A stretch of DNA of 64,000 nucleotides from Brachypterus glaber (GCA_958510825.1 OY294047.1:4278001-4342000); one strand, 5' to 3'. Numbered from the stretch's first letter, positions 21,365-32,564 are shown. The notes: generated by a model from the letters alone, not told the origin. Numbers and translations are program-made.

Positions 21365-22530
21365 TTTATTTCCATATATAAAAAACAGACTTATTTACAT
21401 GTACGTGTACAAAAAATAAAAACACTTTGAAAATGAAAAACGTCACAAAGGAAAAGTATAAAAATTAAACATTAAACCTAAATATAAGTAAAAATTAACA
21501 TTAATATCTATACATAAGTAAAAAGTATTAAACACTAATAAGAGTATAATATAATATTCAAAACATCTAAAAATTATACATGTAAAAACACACAATTAAC
21601 TTGAATAAAATTCTTCTAAGGTATATGGCTCTAGTTCTACCAATAATGTGAAGACTAGATTTTTATAGGTTTTAAAATTTCTGGTCATCTTAATATGATT
21701 AGGCATCTTGTTGTATGCCGTTATACAAGCGTAGAAGCATCCCTTTTCAAACTGGGTTAATCTATGCCGTGGTAGTATGTAGTTTACATTTCTAACACTA
21801 TTTCCATGCATATGCGAGACAAGGTGGTTATTTTTAAAAATAAAAATTAGCAGCTCATAAACATATACAGCTACAAGAGTCATGATATTGTTTCTTCTAA
21901 AGTGTCCTCTACACGTTTCATTGTATTTTAAATTTAGCAGTGTTCTAACGGTACGTTTCTGGATTACAAAGATGTCATCCACAAGTGTACTCTGTCCCCA
22001 GAAAATTATACCCAACTTTAGCAATGACTGAAAATTAGAATGGTAGACTATTTTCATCGTTTCAACGTTAACGTAATTTTTCAGTACACGGAGGGAATAC
22101 AGGGTTTTGTTTAGTTTCCCACCCAATTCTTCCAGGTGTAAGTTCCAAGTAAGATTTTCGTCCAGAACCAAACCCAAGAATTTGACCCTGGAAGAAGTTT
22201 TGACAATGGCATCACCGAATGGCACCTGACACGGAGTGGCAAAATTTGACCTTGCGGTTTTAAAAAATATAATTTTTGTTTTATCTTTATTTAAAATTAA
22301 TTTATTTTTAACAAACCACTTAAGTACTTCTTTAATGCAAGCTTCCAGTTTTTCCATTACAGCTTCACACTTTCCATCTTTTAAAATTAGGTTGGTGTCA
22401 TCAGCAAAATTTACCAGTGTGCCAAATGCCGCCAATGATACCACGTCGTTTATAAACATTAGGAATAGGTAGGGCCCTATAACACTACCCTGTGCTATCC
22501 CCACGGTAATTCACTGTACCATAGTAGTTC
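21363..22530 (-). mobile_element. 5'-truncated non-LTR retrotransposon (LINE)
   Basis: The minus strand contains the C-terminal half of a reverse transcriptase (21596-22504), a 3' UTR of about 230 bp, an AATAAA-type signal and a TTA-repeat tail. The N-terminal reverse transcriptase, endonuclease and any first ORF are missing, as is usual for 5'-truncated insertions. Confidence 0.88.
21596..22504 (-). pseudogene. LINE reverse transcriptase, C-terminal 300 residues
   Basis: Reverse transcriptase copies element RNA into DNA at the target site. The frame begins with GIAQGSVIGPYLF, equivalent to the GVPQGSVLGP motif, then the catalytic FADDT at residues 33-37, NKDKTKIIFF at about 72-81, and VKFLGLVLDENLTW at about 108-121, followed by the thumb/connection region of Jockey/CR1-type LINEs. 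The first codon is GTG, not ATG; upstream the homologous frame (NYYGTVNY) continues one base out of phase, so there is a frameshift plus truncation. The 302-codon frame is otherwise intact, so the copy is fairly recent. Clade assignment is by general resemblance. Confidence 0.9.
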
Positions 22531-23130
22531 TCGCAAAGATGAAAGTCGCTTGCAAAATAACTTTACATCACCATGTTTCAAAAATGCTTTGACATAGAGA
22601 CTAGAAATTTGAAACAAATGTTTTCTACTATAAAGTCTTTGTTCCAAATTTCAAGTCTCTGGGTAAAAGCGTTTTTGAAATATCGTAGTGTAAAGTCCAA
22701 ACCTAGCGAGAGGGCAATATCGGTTTACCCAGGAGTGCCATACAAGGTTTTATCCAATAAATAGCTTAGGAATTCATATTTTTATTAAAAATTTTAATGA
22801 CATTTACAAGAAAATAATTTGACAAGTGACAGTTGTGTGGGTAAAATTAATAATTATCCATTCAATAAAGTAAAAGCCACACGGGGGTTATTATTGAGTT
22901 TATCTATTTAAAATAAGGCTGGTAATTGTCTTATTATCTGTATGTATTGGATAAAAATATTTTTTCAATTGATTTTACAACTGACATTTAAACGTCATAG
23001 TTCGACGTTTTGTGCATATTTGTATTTTACTAGCTTTTTCAATTGTTTTTGACTAAATGAGTGAGTTATTAGTTATTTTCCGAGTTATTTTACCAACAAA
23101 AAGTTTTACTAAAACCTTTCGGAAACATAT
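22531..23130. other. Stretch without recognised gene
   Basis: A short plus-strand frame (from 22573) is not protein-like. The block at 22600-22680 on the minus strand contains AGAGACTTGAAATTTGGAAC, a phrase also present near 61710, suggesting a decayed shared repeat. Confidence 0.4.
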
Positions 23131-23300
23131 ACTATACAACAGTACTATACAACTGTTGTAAAGTACTATTATAGTACTATACAACAGTACTCTAGAGCAC
23201 TGGATAGACAGGTTTGTTAGGGTAGTTTTACAAACTACACAAACCACTCAAACTACCCACCTACCCAAACAAACCTACCTATCTAGTGCTCTACTCTACA
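23131..23300. repeat. TACTATACAACAG repeats followed by a 100-bp hairpin
   Basis: TACTATACAAC(A/T)G occurs three times between 23129 and 23191, once followed by an inverted CTGTTGTA. Then AGAGCACTGGATAGACAGGT (23195 on) pairs with ACCTACCTATCTAGTGCTCT (ending 23293), with inner GGGTAG/CTACCC arms. Confidence 0.75.
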
Positions 23301-23404
23301 CTACTTTTCATACTGGCGTGCAAAAGTATAATTTTTAAACGCAAATGCGTGCGGATTTATAGTTATACTTAGTTATACTTGCTTATGAAAAGAATTACAC
23401 TTTA

Positions 23405-23790
23405 TCGATAGTTAATTACATTTAGAACACTAGATATGTAGGCTAGATAGTGTGGGTAGGTGGGAAGCTTACTTTCCGAAGCTTCCTACCAATCCCAACA
23501 AACCAACGAACTAACAACTCTTCTATCTAGAATACGAATACCGTTAATATAAAGTATCGCCAACATCTCGGTTTGTTTGTAAACAAATAGTAGGTATATT
23601 CAGGCCTGAACAATAACAATTACCAGTAACTGTTATTGTTATCTCTGTTAGAACAAAGCTGTGCGAGTAAGACAGACAAATGTATATGTTGGCTACGTTT
23701 TTTTTCAGTTTTTACAAATGAAATGCCTATTCTAGAGAGAATAGTTATTAGCTCGTTGTAACAAACCTATCTATTCCACGCTTTACAAAA
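23405..23790. repeat. Related 100-bp hairpin split by a MITE
   Basis: AACACTAGATATGTAGGCTA with GGGTAGGTGGGAAGCTT pairs with AAGCTTCCTACC and, beyond the inserted MITE at 23504-23758, with AACAAACCTATCTATTCC. Removing the insertion restores a hairpin closely similar to the one at 23195-23293. Confidence 0.65.
23504..23758 (+). mobile_element. hAT-like 255-bp MITE, copy 1
   Basis: The inverted ends CAACGAACTAACAACTCTTC and its inverse (..GTTATTAGCTCGTTG) are flanked by the octamer CAACAAAC / TAACAAAC (one mismatch). Other copies are at 29597-29824 (truncated), 34788-35041 and 35688-36367. The copy at 35688 has a perfect 8-bp TSD, which fixes the ends. The internal landmark is TTCAGGCCTGAACAATAACA. 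No coding capacity. Confidence 0.9.
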
Positions 23791-25149
23791 CTAAATTTAG
23801 TTAACTAAAGTTAACTTTAAAAGTAATAACTTTTAAAGTTATAACTTTTAAAGTTCCTGTAACTAAAAGTTATTACATTTTAACTACATATTTCCCTAGT
23901 TTAGTGTAGCTAATAAGCAAGAATTTTTATTGAATTTACAACTTACTTTTTTTATTAGCGGAAATAAAATTATGTTTATCTGAAATTTATTTAATTACTA
24001 CACATTAACTTAATTGCACCGCAGTAATAAAAATAAACCATTAATGTGAAACCCAAGTTAACAATACATTTTTTTTTACTATTTTTGTAGGTAATAATAT
24101 AACTTAATAATTAGTACAAATTGATGTTTTTTTTTCAAAATTTAACAAACGATTCTTTTTTTACTAATTAGTAATTATTAATTAATTAAATAGTAGGTAT
24201 TGAAGCATATGAGGAATAAATGGAATAAAAAGTTCAAATGCTATTTTTATTGCCTAAACCAAAAAACTGTTTTCTGTTATCCCTAGATATAAGTTTTAGT
24301 TTTTTAGCAAAACTTCTGCTAAACTATTCAGAAAAAAGCTTAATAAAAAAACAAGTTTGTTCAAATAAAATAAATTTGCAGAAGAATTCAGAATAATACA
24401 TAACTGTATAATTTGTTTTTGTTTTGTTTTTACTTTTTGATAAATCATACACTTCTGGACTTACCAGGAATAAACCATATTACCCAGGTCATAGAACTGT
24501 TTCCAGTTATCCCCAGGTATGTGTAAAATTTAAATAATATGCAGTTGCAGACTAGCAGATAATTCAAAGAAATTTTACCTCAAGAAGGAATATGATGAAA
24601 TCTACCGTATGCTTTGTTTGAAGCGTGAACCAACTACGGTGAGGGGCTGGTGGGGAGTGACTATTGTTTACACTTAGTAAGCGTAAAGAGAGAAAAAAAA
24701 TGCGTAAACTCACAGTCTAATGTCGTAAAATGACTGACAGGGTTACAGTGTTGCCGATTGGAAACATATACTTTGGATAATTTATTGTAAATTTTAAGAA
24801 ACATTAGTTCTGTATGAGTTTTATATGAATATAGTAGTTTAATTTTAATAGATTTCAATATACTATATTATTAAACATAATTATAGTATACACAATAAAG
24901 TTTTTTACATTTTTAATTTAAGTATAATGATTTGAATTCATGATAAGGTGGAAACTACGCAACATCGCTACTGGGTAGCCTGAAAGTCGACTAGCGACAT
25001 CTACATTTTACACCACAAAGCTGTATTGCGTTTCTGTTGGTAAATAAACAAACAAAAAGATGACACCTTCATAAACATTGGTCTGAAATTACTTCTTGAG
25101 GTAAAAGTTCTTTGAGATAATTATTTTATTTTAACACCGACAAAAAACT
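23791..25149. repeat. AT-rich stretch with local repeats
   Basis: TAACTTTTAAAGTT-type units repeat at 23805-23870. A block at 24325-24425 (AAGCTTAATAAAAAAACAAG ... GAATTCAGAATAATACATAA) recurs in direct orientation at 25150-25250; CTGTTTTCTGTTATCCC at 24268 and CTGTTTCCAGTTATCCC at 24498 may also be related. No gene seen. Confidence 0.6.
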
Positions 25150-25250
25150 TGCAGAAAAAAAGCTCATTAAAAATACAAGTTCGTTTGTTCAAATAAAATA
25201 AATTTACATAGGAATTCAGAATAATACAAAACTGTATAATTTGTTTGTGC
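25150..25250 (+). repeat. Direct repeat of 24325-24425
   Basis: About 100 bp, with the core TTGTTCAAATAAAATAAATT and GAATTCAGAATAATACA shared with the copy about 825 bp upstream. Too short and too decayed to call LTRs. Confidence 0.7.
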
Positions 25251-25420
25251 AGTATTATCTTCGGTAATTGCATCTATCGCCGTAAAGTTGTTGGAAAAAC
25301 AGACTAATTATGCGATAAGACTCTTTGAATAGCAGGTGAGCCATTTCCCAGAGACGGACTTGGTTAAGATCTTTAAAAAACTTATTGACTACAAAATAAT
25401 CACGATATTTTATAAACAAG

Positions 25421-25555
25421 AGGTTTGTTTTGTTTCCCGAAAATACCAGTTCTGAACTGGTGCTGAACCAGCGCAGTTGCAACTGCACAGTGCTCAATGG
25501 CAACTGCGCACGTTCCGAACCAGTATTTAGTATTTTCGGGAAACAAAACAAACCT
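25421..25555. mobile_element. 135-bp hairpin MITE
   Basis: AGGTTTGTTTTGTTTCCCGA is mirrored exactly at the right end, and the stem continues inward with mismatches (GAACTGG/CCAGT, GCGCAGTTGC/GCAACTGCGC). No clear TSD could be fixed. A minus-strand frame across it is a by-product of the hairpin. Confidence 0.8.
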
Positions 25556-25659
25556 ATTTAAAATTCTATAGTATAACCCTCAAGTTTTTCCCCACAATGT
25601 GAAGATAACAAAATTGTTTTAGGATTTGGTTGTAATATTTTAGGGGCTTAGAATAGATC

Positions 25660-26112
25660 TAGAATAAGAACCTTACTATCATTTTCCCTATCCCCTAACA
25701 TCCTTAATCCATAACACCCCTACTCTTTAACAACCCTACTCCGTAACATTCCTACTGTAACATCTATACTCCCTAATAACCATACATCGCACTATTGCTA
25801 AATATGCATTTAGAATACTAATTACTTATTTATTAGTACACGTTGTGAGTACAGGGACAAAAAGACTATTATAATAACACGATTGATATTATTCTTGAAT
25901 TTTACGTATAGACGAGCACTTAGTAGGAAAAATATAAAGTTATATAGAAGAAAGTTCTTTGTTCCGCGAACCACTCATTTATTATTAAATTGCTAATCGA
26001 TTGCATATAGTGCGGAGTAAGGTTATTGGGGAGTAGGGTTGTTATAGAGTAGGAATGTTATGGAGTAAGGAAGTTAGGGAGTAGGGAAATTGAGAGTAGG
26101 GATGTTAGTCTG
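25660..26112. mobile_element. Foldback with inverted arrays of CCTACTC-TAACA motifs
   Basis: The left array (25677-25790) repeats degenerate units such as CCCCTACTCTTTAACAA and CCCTACTCCGTAACATT. The right array (26008-26107) has the inverted units GGAGTAGGGTTGTTATAGAG, TAGGAATGTTATGGAGTAAG. The spacer is about 215 bp. These look like clustered protein-binding sites of a decayed DNA transposon. Outer ends not defined. Confidence 0.65.
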
Positions 26113-26636
26113 CCAAATTGGTTGATTGATGATGAACAAGAGCTAAGAGCGTTCGGGTTGGACAAACTTTTTACTCTTTTTCCTACATTGCTAACTTTAT
26201 GGAAACTGTCATTGAACAATCCTTGATGACAATTTACCTTAACTTAGCAATGGAGTGGTGGTGGAGCGTCAAAATATTATCAATGAAAATACATTAAGAA
26301 TATTTAAAAAAACTGACTTCCCGAGCATTCTTAAATGAAAAAAAAGTTGCTAAGGTGCTATGCCGGTTCTGCCCCGTGTAAATGCTCTAATATCCCATGA
26401 GCATGCAGTTTGATTATTCAAATCAGATAACACATACACCTCGTTAGGGTTTATTGTAAACGAACGGAGCAACACAATACGAGAATGATTTATAGCGCTA
26501 AATAAACGGAAGTTTTATTTTAAAAAAACACAGTAAAATCCTACGAACTAAAAAGGTATACTTACTCAATATATCCTGTTGGTAACGATCTGGAATAACA
26601 CATCTTAAAGTTTAAATTAAGTATATTATACACTAA

Positions 26637-26771
26637 GGGCCACTTGCACCAACTTTTGGTACGGGATTATCTCAGCTAAACCGAGTTTAAGCTAAAAGTG
26701 CTGAGTTCTGATTGGTCGGCCGTCAATTTAATCCAAGTTTAAAGTTAAACCATCATTGGTGCAAGTGGCCC
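26637..26771 (+). mobile_element. PIF/Harbinger-like 135-bp MITE, copy 1
   Basis: The ends GGGCCACTTGCACCAACTTT and its inverse (..GGTGCAAGTGGCCC) are flanked by TAA (26634-26636, 26772-26774). The TWA-type 3-bp TSD and GGGCC-type ends are typical of PIF/Harbinger. The second copy at 42679-42813 has exactly the same length and also TAA flanks. Confidence 0.92.
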
Positions 26772-26873
26772 TAACTAACTCAAATTTAAAGAACTCCCCA
26801 CTTAAAAAAATGTATAGCTGAGGCAACCAGATCAACAGCTATATTAAATAACTATAGTTAAAAATGGAATAAC

Positions 26874-27465
26874 TATTTTTTTCTACCTAACTGCTTTAGA
26901 ATTTAAGCAAATACACACACTTTTCAAACACAGAATGAATCCATTCTAGCTCTAGATACGGTATGAATATTCCGTATCAAGTGTTAGAATGAGCACATGT
27001 AGTGCCATCTCTTGTTCATAAAAGTAAAGAAAACTGTAGCAAAATTAGGAAATATATATATATTTTACCATGAAATATTGAATAATTTAATGCATTTTAA
27101 AGTTTTGCGTTAAAATTACATAAAGTTTATTAGTTTTTCTTAATATTTGACCAGCTTTTTATCAATTTAGTCCAAAAAATTAAAACTGATCCATCTATTG
27201 TTAAATATTTAAACCTGATATCTGTCACAACAATCTGACATAACCTTCAATTTTTGCATTATATTTTGTAAATATGTGCTAAAATTAAATAAAAATCTTT
27301 TTTAAGTACTGATTTGATAAAATTATTAAATAACATTAATTGCTTTATTAAAAATATGTGTTTTGTTGCATTTACAATGTCGAGTCACAAAAAACATGGT
27401 TTTTAACTTTGTCCGCAGTTTAAAACCATACAGTGTTTCATATTTGCAGTCGAAGAAAAAGTATA
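26874..27465 (-). mobile_element. Single core of the 7437 foldback family
   Basis: This 592-bp block is one core of the palindrome at 7437-9346. The ends are TATTTTTTTCTACCTAACTGC and GCAGTCGAAGAAAAAGTATA, an inverted pair. It shows that the palindrome arose from two copies of this unit. The THAP-like ATG region is present (about 27445, minus) but has lost its splice donor. Confidence 0.85.
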
Positions 27466-27562
27466 GTCTACAACACGTATGGAATAGTTATTCCGCGCTC
27501 GCGGGACCGTCATACTCGCCTGCCGGCTCGTATGACAAACTTTATAGAATATACTATTCAGT
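27466..27562. repeat. Partly deleted GC-rich hairpin cap
   Basis: It matches the cap at 7437-7563 (GTATGGAATAG, ATTCCGCGCTCGCGGGACC, TACTCGCCTGCCGGCTCGTA) and ends TATAGAATATACTATT, but about 40 bp of the outer arm are missing, so the hairpin is incomplete. Confidence 0.75.
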
Positions 27563-27689
27563 GATTGATTTGTTACATCTACCTGGGCAGCTGTTTAAAA
27601 ATGCTAGCATGCTCCTTTTAAATCAAGTTACCAACATCACAAATTTGTAAAATTTTAAAATTTAAAAACAAAAACTGATATGTATAGTT

Positions 27690-27851
27690 CTCCGCATGAC
27701 ACAAAGTCTCCGACGGAAGGGGGAGGTATTATGCTAGCTCTCTTCTTTCCGTCAAAAGCTTTATAAGGCGTGCGTGCCTAGAACGGGCCTCTCACTTGCA
27801 CACACATTCCTCACATATTTCCCATAGCCACAGATCCGTGCGTCAAAGTAT
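27690..27851 (-). repeat. Dispersed repeat, copy 2
   Basis: Inverted match to 160-328. AGTCTCCGACGGAAGGGGGA and CCACAGATCCGTGCGTCAAA are conserved near its two ends. Confidence 0.8.
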
Positions 27852-28825
27852 ATCACATTTCCCTCCCATTCAGGAAATTTGGCGTCATTCTGAAAATTTA
27901 TGGCTGTGATCATCACTTTAAGAACCTTCTGCATTTTATAAAAAAGGTTTTTTTTTTAACACCAGGCAAGATTATTAGGTTCACAAAACTTCTGTCAATT
28001 AAAATTTGTAATATTTAGAGGAAATTTAGCAATTAGTTGTTTCCGTTTGTTATACTTATAATTAATCAGTGTATTCTATAGAAATATATAACAAATATGA
28101 ATTTAAACATCCATAATGATTAACAAATTGGATCCTCATTTAAAATTCACACTATCTGGCTAAAATTAAATTAATTCTCTCGTCGAAAGGCCCCAAGTTG
28201 TCAATTAAAATTTAGGAGAGAGTACATACTATCTATAGTTGTATTTCAAGAATATGGTGTCTTTTTTTTTGTTTTTATAATCATAGTAGGTACTTTTTCC
28301 TACGATCCTCTATGAAAATGACATTTATCACAGTCTTTTGTTCTTTAGAAAACGCCTCATATCGCACTAGTTTGATATTTTTATATCACACTCGTGTGAT
28401 ATTTATGTATGGAGGTTTGCCTAATTTTGTTTAGATATTTACCTCGTAGATTTTACGAATTTTATTCACCTTCAAACTGAGTACTTGGAGCCTTTTTCTT
28501 GTGGAAGTATCCACAAAAAATATGTCCAATTTGGCAATTATATCATAATAAAATATAGCGCTTTTTAAAATACAGTTTAATTGTGTTATTATTATGTGGA
28601 ATTAATTAAATGATATGCTTTATGCTCTGATAATGATAATTTTAGTTTCTACACCTATTGATTGTAACACTTTCACTGACTCATTTCTGGTACTGTATCA
28701 CGCACGCATCCATTATACTTATTGTGTGAAAAATATGTAACAAAAAACTCGTAATTATGTCTTCCTACATCTATCTCATCAGTTTTATATACCATGAGCA
28801 TCAAAACGCAGATAGCACAAAGTGA
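27852..28825. other. Stretch without recognised gene
   Basis: AT-rich. The only structure noted is a 9-bp stem, ATATCACAC / GTGTGATAT, at about 28383-28402. Confidence 0.5.
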
Positions 28826-28828
28826 TAC

Positions 28829-28990
28829 TATGGACGTCCAATGAACGTATGTTCATGGACGGTTGTGTGTCCATAGGATGCCCATTTTTTCTCTATGGAC
28901 GTCCCATGGACATCCGTTCAGAGTCCAGATGACACAACCGTGGACATCCATAAGGTGTCCGTTCAAACCATCCATCCAGCATCCATAGGA
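28829..28990. repeat. Cluster of GGACGTCC / GGACATCC motifs
   Basis: In about 160 bp the self-complementary octamer GGACGTCC occurs twice and close variants (GGACATCC, GGTGTCC, GGATGCCC) at least six times, mostly preceded by T or AT. A larger inverted pair is GGACGGTTGTGTGTCC against GACACAACCGTGGACATCC. This density is not expected by chance in such AT-rich DNA and suggests the end of a transposon with repeated binding sites. Confidence 0.7.
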
Positions 28991-29027
28991 CTTGTTTTTT
29001 TGCTTACTTAACTGGTTTTTGCGACTG

Positions 29028-29225
29028 TGAAAAACGACATTCGATTTTTATCTTTCAAGAATACGAAAGTTTATAATTTTTATTTGTCGATAACTTTTTT
29101 CCAACCCTTCTCGTTTAAATGGAATCATTAAAAAAAAGAAATAAAAATGTAAATATTTAAAACCTCGCCTCAACGCTAGAGTCGACGCGGCGCCTATGCG
29201 AGTACTGGAAATTCGCCGACTACTG
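29028..29225 (+). mobile_element. hAT-like CAGTAGTCGGCG MITE, 3' fragment
   Basis: It matches the right half of the complete element at 59696-60104 (ACATTCGATTTTTATCTTT, GTCGACGCGGCGCCTATGCG) and ends CGCCGACTACTG. The left half is missing. Confidence 0.88.
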
Positions 29226-29596
29226 ATTATAAGAAAATTAAAATAATAAAATCACAAAAACGGGACTCTTTATTTATGCAAATACATTGTTTAAAGTATT
29301 AAAACATTAAATGAGTAGGCTTTTGTATGTTTTAATTGCAAATCAGAGAAGCGTAACCTTAATTGTTATAAAGACGAATTACAAAATTAATTACCAACAA
29401 CATATTCCAATCAAGATTAAACACAATTTTAAAGAGTTAAGCGGAAAGTGTATTAATAATATTTAGCTCAGCGTGCATAAATCAACATACTAATTAAAAG
29501 TATTTATAGTCCGGAAAATTATTCGAAAATGAATAGATAAAACTAGAATTAATTCTTTCCTACTTTATAGATTTTTTAGTTAAAATGACATTTGAA

Positions 29597-29824
29597 CAAC
29601 GAAATAACAACTCTTCTTTCTAGAATACGCATACCGTTAATATAAAGTATCGCCAACATCTCGGTTTGTTTGTAAACAAATAGTAGGTATATTCAGGCCT
29701 GAACAATAACAATTACCAGTAATTGTTATTGTTGTCTCTGTTAGAACAAAGCTGTGCGAGTAAGACAGACAAATGTATATGTTGGCTACGTTTTTTTTCA
29801 GTTTTTACAAATGAAATGCATATT
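29597..29824 (+). mobile_element. hAT-like 255-bp MITE, truncated copy
   Basis: It begins CAACGAAATAACAACTCTTC and follows the 23504 copy to GCATATT, then is replaced by the retroposon starting at 29825. The last 27 bases of the MITE are missing. Confidence 0.9.
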
Positions 29825-30243
29825 CAGTTACAGCGTGGCCTTTGAATGGGACGGATGTTTCTTTCTTGGCACATTCCAGTGCAGCGAATTTGCCATCTTT
29901 TATGATGTGCCTTGTGTATTTTTGTTTTACCGTCTTCTATGATGTGCCTAGAGTATTTTTATATTAATATATTATGTACAAGTTAAAGTGAACCATATAT
30001 TTGTGGTTATTAATCGTGTGAACTGTTGAATTTTAAGTTAATAATAATGGACGTTTGAAGAAAATTTTTTTTTGTGTTTTTAATGATAACTTTTTATATT
30101 AGCGTGGAAATTACTACAGCAGTAATTTATCAGTGATAGTGCGCAAGTCAGGATACATATCCGATTAGTACTTGCGTACTGGAAATCTCATGATTATATA
30201 GAGAAACCCTGGTTAATTATTCGGAAGAAAAAGACCAAATAAA
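29825..30243 (+). mobile_element. Short retroposon, copy 2
   Basis: It begins CAGTTACAGCGTGGCCTTTG at the same base as the copy at 12767 and runs to GACCAAATAAAAAAATG. The identical 5' boundary in two independent insertions argues for a genuine element start. A TSD is not recognisable here, perhaps because the insertion was accompanied by loss of the end of the MITE to its left. Confidence 0.85.
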
Positions 30244-30666
30244 AAAATGAAGATGAAGCCTTAGCGAAAGTTCAAGTATTACGTAACGCAAAATTTTGTC
30301 CATTTTAGTGAACTGTTAACCACGCCGTGTGCAATAAAATTTGCAAGGAATCCGTCTCTTTAGGCATATACCATGATCCAATAAACATAATCCTATAAAC
30401 ATTTTATAAGTTTATAATTTTTTAACTTTTACGTATCATTTTTACCTCTGTAATGCGGCCTACGGCCGTCGTGGGTCAAACATTCTCTCGTGGACAATAT
30501 ATTATATTACCCACTTATATTACCCACTATAGTACCATAAATTCAATTCAATTCAATTTATTCAGATTTAAACAACATTATAATAAATACAAGATGGTGA
30601 TCCGCCTAAACTATGTTTGTGTGCGGTATCCAGATTTATATAAAAAAAAAATATTTTTTTTTTAAT

Positions 30667-30669
<3 letters not shown>

Positions 30670-30733
<64 letters not shown>
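30670..30733 (+). repeat. GA dinucleotide microsatellite
   Basis: About 32 uninterrupted GA units in the 3' region of the second LINE. Confidence 0.97.
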
Positions 30734-30736
<3 letters not shown>

Positions 30737-30795
30737 AGAAATGTCAGTTTGCTGAAAGTACGAACTGTGAAGAAACAAACTGTTTGATATAAATT

Positions 30796-31265
30796 TTAAA
30801 TTACAGGTGTAAAAACACTTTTAAAAACTTGGTATGAGTTTATAATAAATGTTTTTAATTCAATTCCTATCTTTTTACTATTTTTCAGTAATAAAATATT
30901 ATAGGGGATTAAATTATAAATTTTTGGCGCATAGAAAAATAAAGATTTCTGTGTACCAACTTTTTTAAAAAGCGGAATGCAAAGATGGTTATTATTATCT
31001 TTTTTTTTTGCATGGTGTGCAGAAATTTTAAAATCATCAAAATTTTTACGAGTCCAAAATACCGTGTGATATATAAAAAGTTGCCTTACTGTAAGTAAAC
31101 CCGTTTCTTTGAATAAAAGTTCTGTCGAATATCCTCTATTTTTTTGGAACAAAATTTTAATTAGTGATTTTTGAGTGATTTCAAGGCCACTAACGGAGTT
31201 GTCTAGCGCAGCCCCCCATACAGAAATGCAGTACCGGATCATAGATTCAGCCAAGGCAGTATACA
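30796..31265 (-). pseudogene. LINE reverse transcriptase C-terminus (downstream part)
   Basis: It contains VYTALAESMIRYCISVWGAA, then SLIKILFQKNRGYSTELLF and LLTVRQLFIYHTVFW, a pattern typical of the region after the polymerase domain in Jockey/CR1-type LINEs. The upstream part (32145-32043, KWKHHANN ... RRLIYQFYQLRTVLSRKLLF) joins it in the same frame once the 31266-32042 element and one copy of its CA duplication are taken out. No catalytic motif is retained. Confidence 0.8.
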
Positions 31266-32042
31266 CCCAGGTAGCAAGGAATGTTATATTACAAGAAATT
31301 AACATCACTTTTGGGTGTATTTTTAAACTAAATCATAACATCACATAATATTGAAAAATAACATGTATTTAACATCACATTTGCAACGTAACATGTGTGA
31401 CGTGACAAACATGTTATTTAATAACAAATATTTAACAACGCTGTGAATATATCGCATGTCACATATTAACGTGGCTTTCACGTGAATGTCATGTTATTTT
31501 GCTTCTCACCGACGTTCGAAGCAAAAAAATCGATATAAGATGATGTTGATAGAGTAAATTATTATAAGGAAATTGTATACACATTATACGATTTCCAATG
31601 GATAGGGGGCTCTGCCGGGCTTCCAAAAACCACAGACACGGATTAAAGTAATATTCTTCGCTTAATCTGCAATTTCGTATTTAGAATCTATCTGTTTCAA
31701 TCTGTGATTGTTTCAATTACTGATTGATTTTAAATCCGATTTTTTTATAGGGTTATAGCGTTTTTAATGGTTTTAATTTAGAAAAAGCTAATATCCTAGA
31801 ATATTATTTAAATATTAAAGTAACAGTAACGGCATCCATAAGATATTAGATATAACAGGAATGTGGATTTATGATGTCACAAACACGTTATTTTCGGGAT
31901 GTCATTGTGTGATGTTATTAGGGGCGGACTTAGGACATCCCCACCATGCTACATTCTTGTTAAATGAGACTACAATGTTAACATCGCATGTCACATATTA
32001 ACGTGGCTTTCACGTGAATGTCATGTTATTTTGCTACCTGGG
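31266..32042. mobile_element. 777-bp CCCAGGTAGCAA element, copy 1
   Basis: Inverted ends CCCAGGTAGCAA / TTGCTACCTGGG. Further inward both sides carry dense TAACATG/CATGTTA motifs (ATAACATGTATTTAACATC, AACATGTTATTTAATAAC, CACGTGAATGTCATGTTATT). The flanks duplicate only CA (31264-31265, 32043-32044). Because the target is a LINE reading frame, the empty site can be inferred exactly. Copy 2 at 40325-41106 has TT duplicated. No transposase. The 2-bp non-TA duplication and subterminal motif arrays recall CACTA-like elements, but the superfamily is unproven. Confidence 0.88.
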
Positions 32043-32156
32043 CACCGTAAATAAAAGCTTTCGGGACAATACTGTTCTGAGTTGATAAAATTGATAGATT
32101 AGCCTCCTTAGTCTAGCGCTTTTATTATTTGCATGGTGTTTCCATTTCAACTAATA

Positions 32157-32432
32157 TATTTTTTTTTCTACTACCTAACTAAGTGCTAGCTTACATATTA
32201 TCTACCGTTGTCAAGGCTTGTTTACGTTGACAACCAATAAAATCAGTGAACTCGTTTATTATTGACCGTTGTTAAGCATTGTTTATTAATAACGGTCAAT
32301 AAAGAAAAAAATTAAGACAACTGCTACGTTTTTTCAACTTACTTGTCAAACTGACAGCTATGTCAAAATAGTTTTTAAACTACATTAGTAACTAATATTT
32401 GGAGTTACTACCTTTAGGTAGTAGAAAAAATA
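32157..32432. mobile_element. Short element with TATTTTTTTTTCTACTACC ends
   Basis: TATTTTTTTTTCTACTACCT at the left is mirrored by AGGTAGTAGAAAAAATA at the right. The interior contains a duplicated inverted ACCGTTGT(C/T)AAG ... TTGTTTA unit. The ends resemble those of the 26874 core and the 52608 element. A hairpin module follows directly. Confidence 0.65.
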
Positions 32433-32564
32433 GTATATGCACCACGTATGCGAACTGTCTTAAGTGTTCTAGACTGATATTTTGCCTCGACTCCGTCTCA
32501 GCAAAAAAAATTCAGTCTCGAACACTAAAGACTTAGTTCGCATACTAGGTGCATAATATACTAT
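32431..32564. repeat. Hairpin module
   Basis: The stem of about 60 bp pairs TAGTATATGCACCACGTATG with CATACTAGGTGCATAATATACTA, then AGTGTTCTAGACTGA with TCAGTCTCGAACACT, around a centre containing TCGACTCCGTCTC. It abuts the right terminus of the element at 32157. Confidence 0.8.

Larger units (their letters stand above)
30540..32145 (-). mobile_element. Second LINE fragment, split by a 777-bp insertion
   Basis: The minus strand carries C-terminal reverse transcriptase in two parts (32145-32043 and 31265-30796), then a 3' region containing a GA microsatellite, and a tail AATAAATTGAATTGAATTG at about 30562-30540. 5' truncated at about 32145, next to another element. The different tail shows a different LINE family from the one at 21363. 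Confidence 0.8.

Noticed and set aside
24325..25250. LTR pair from the 100-bp direct repeats
   Set aside because: Too short, diverged, without terminal dinucleotides or internal coding sequence.
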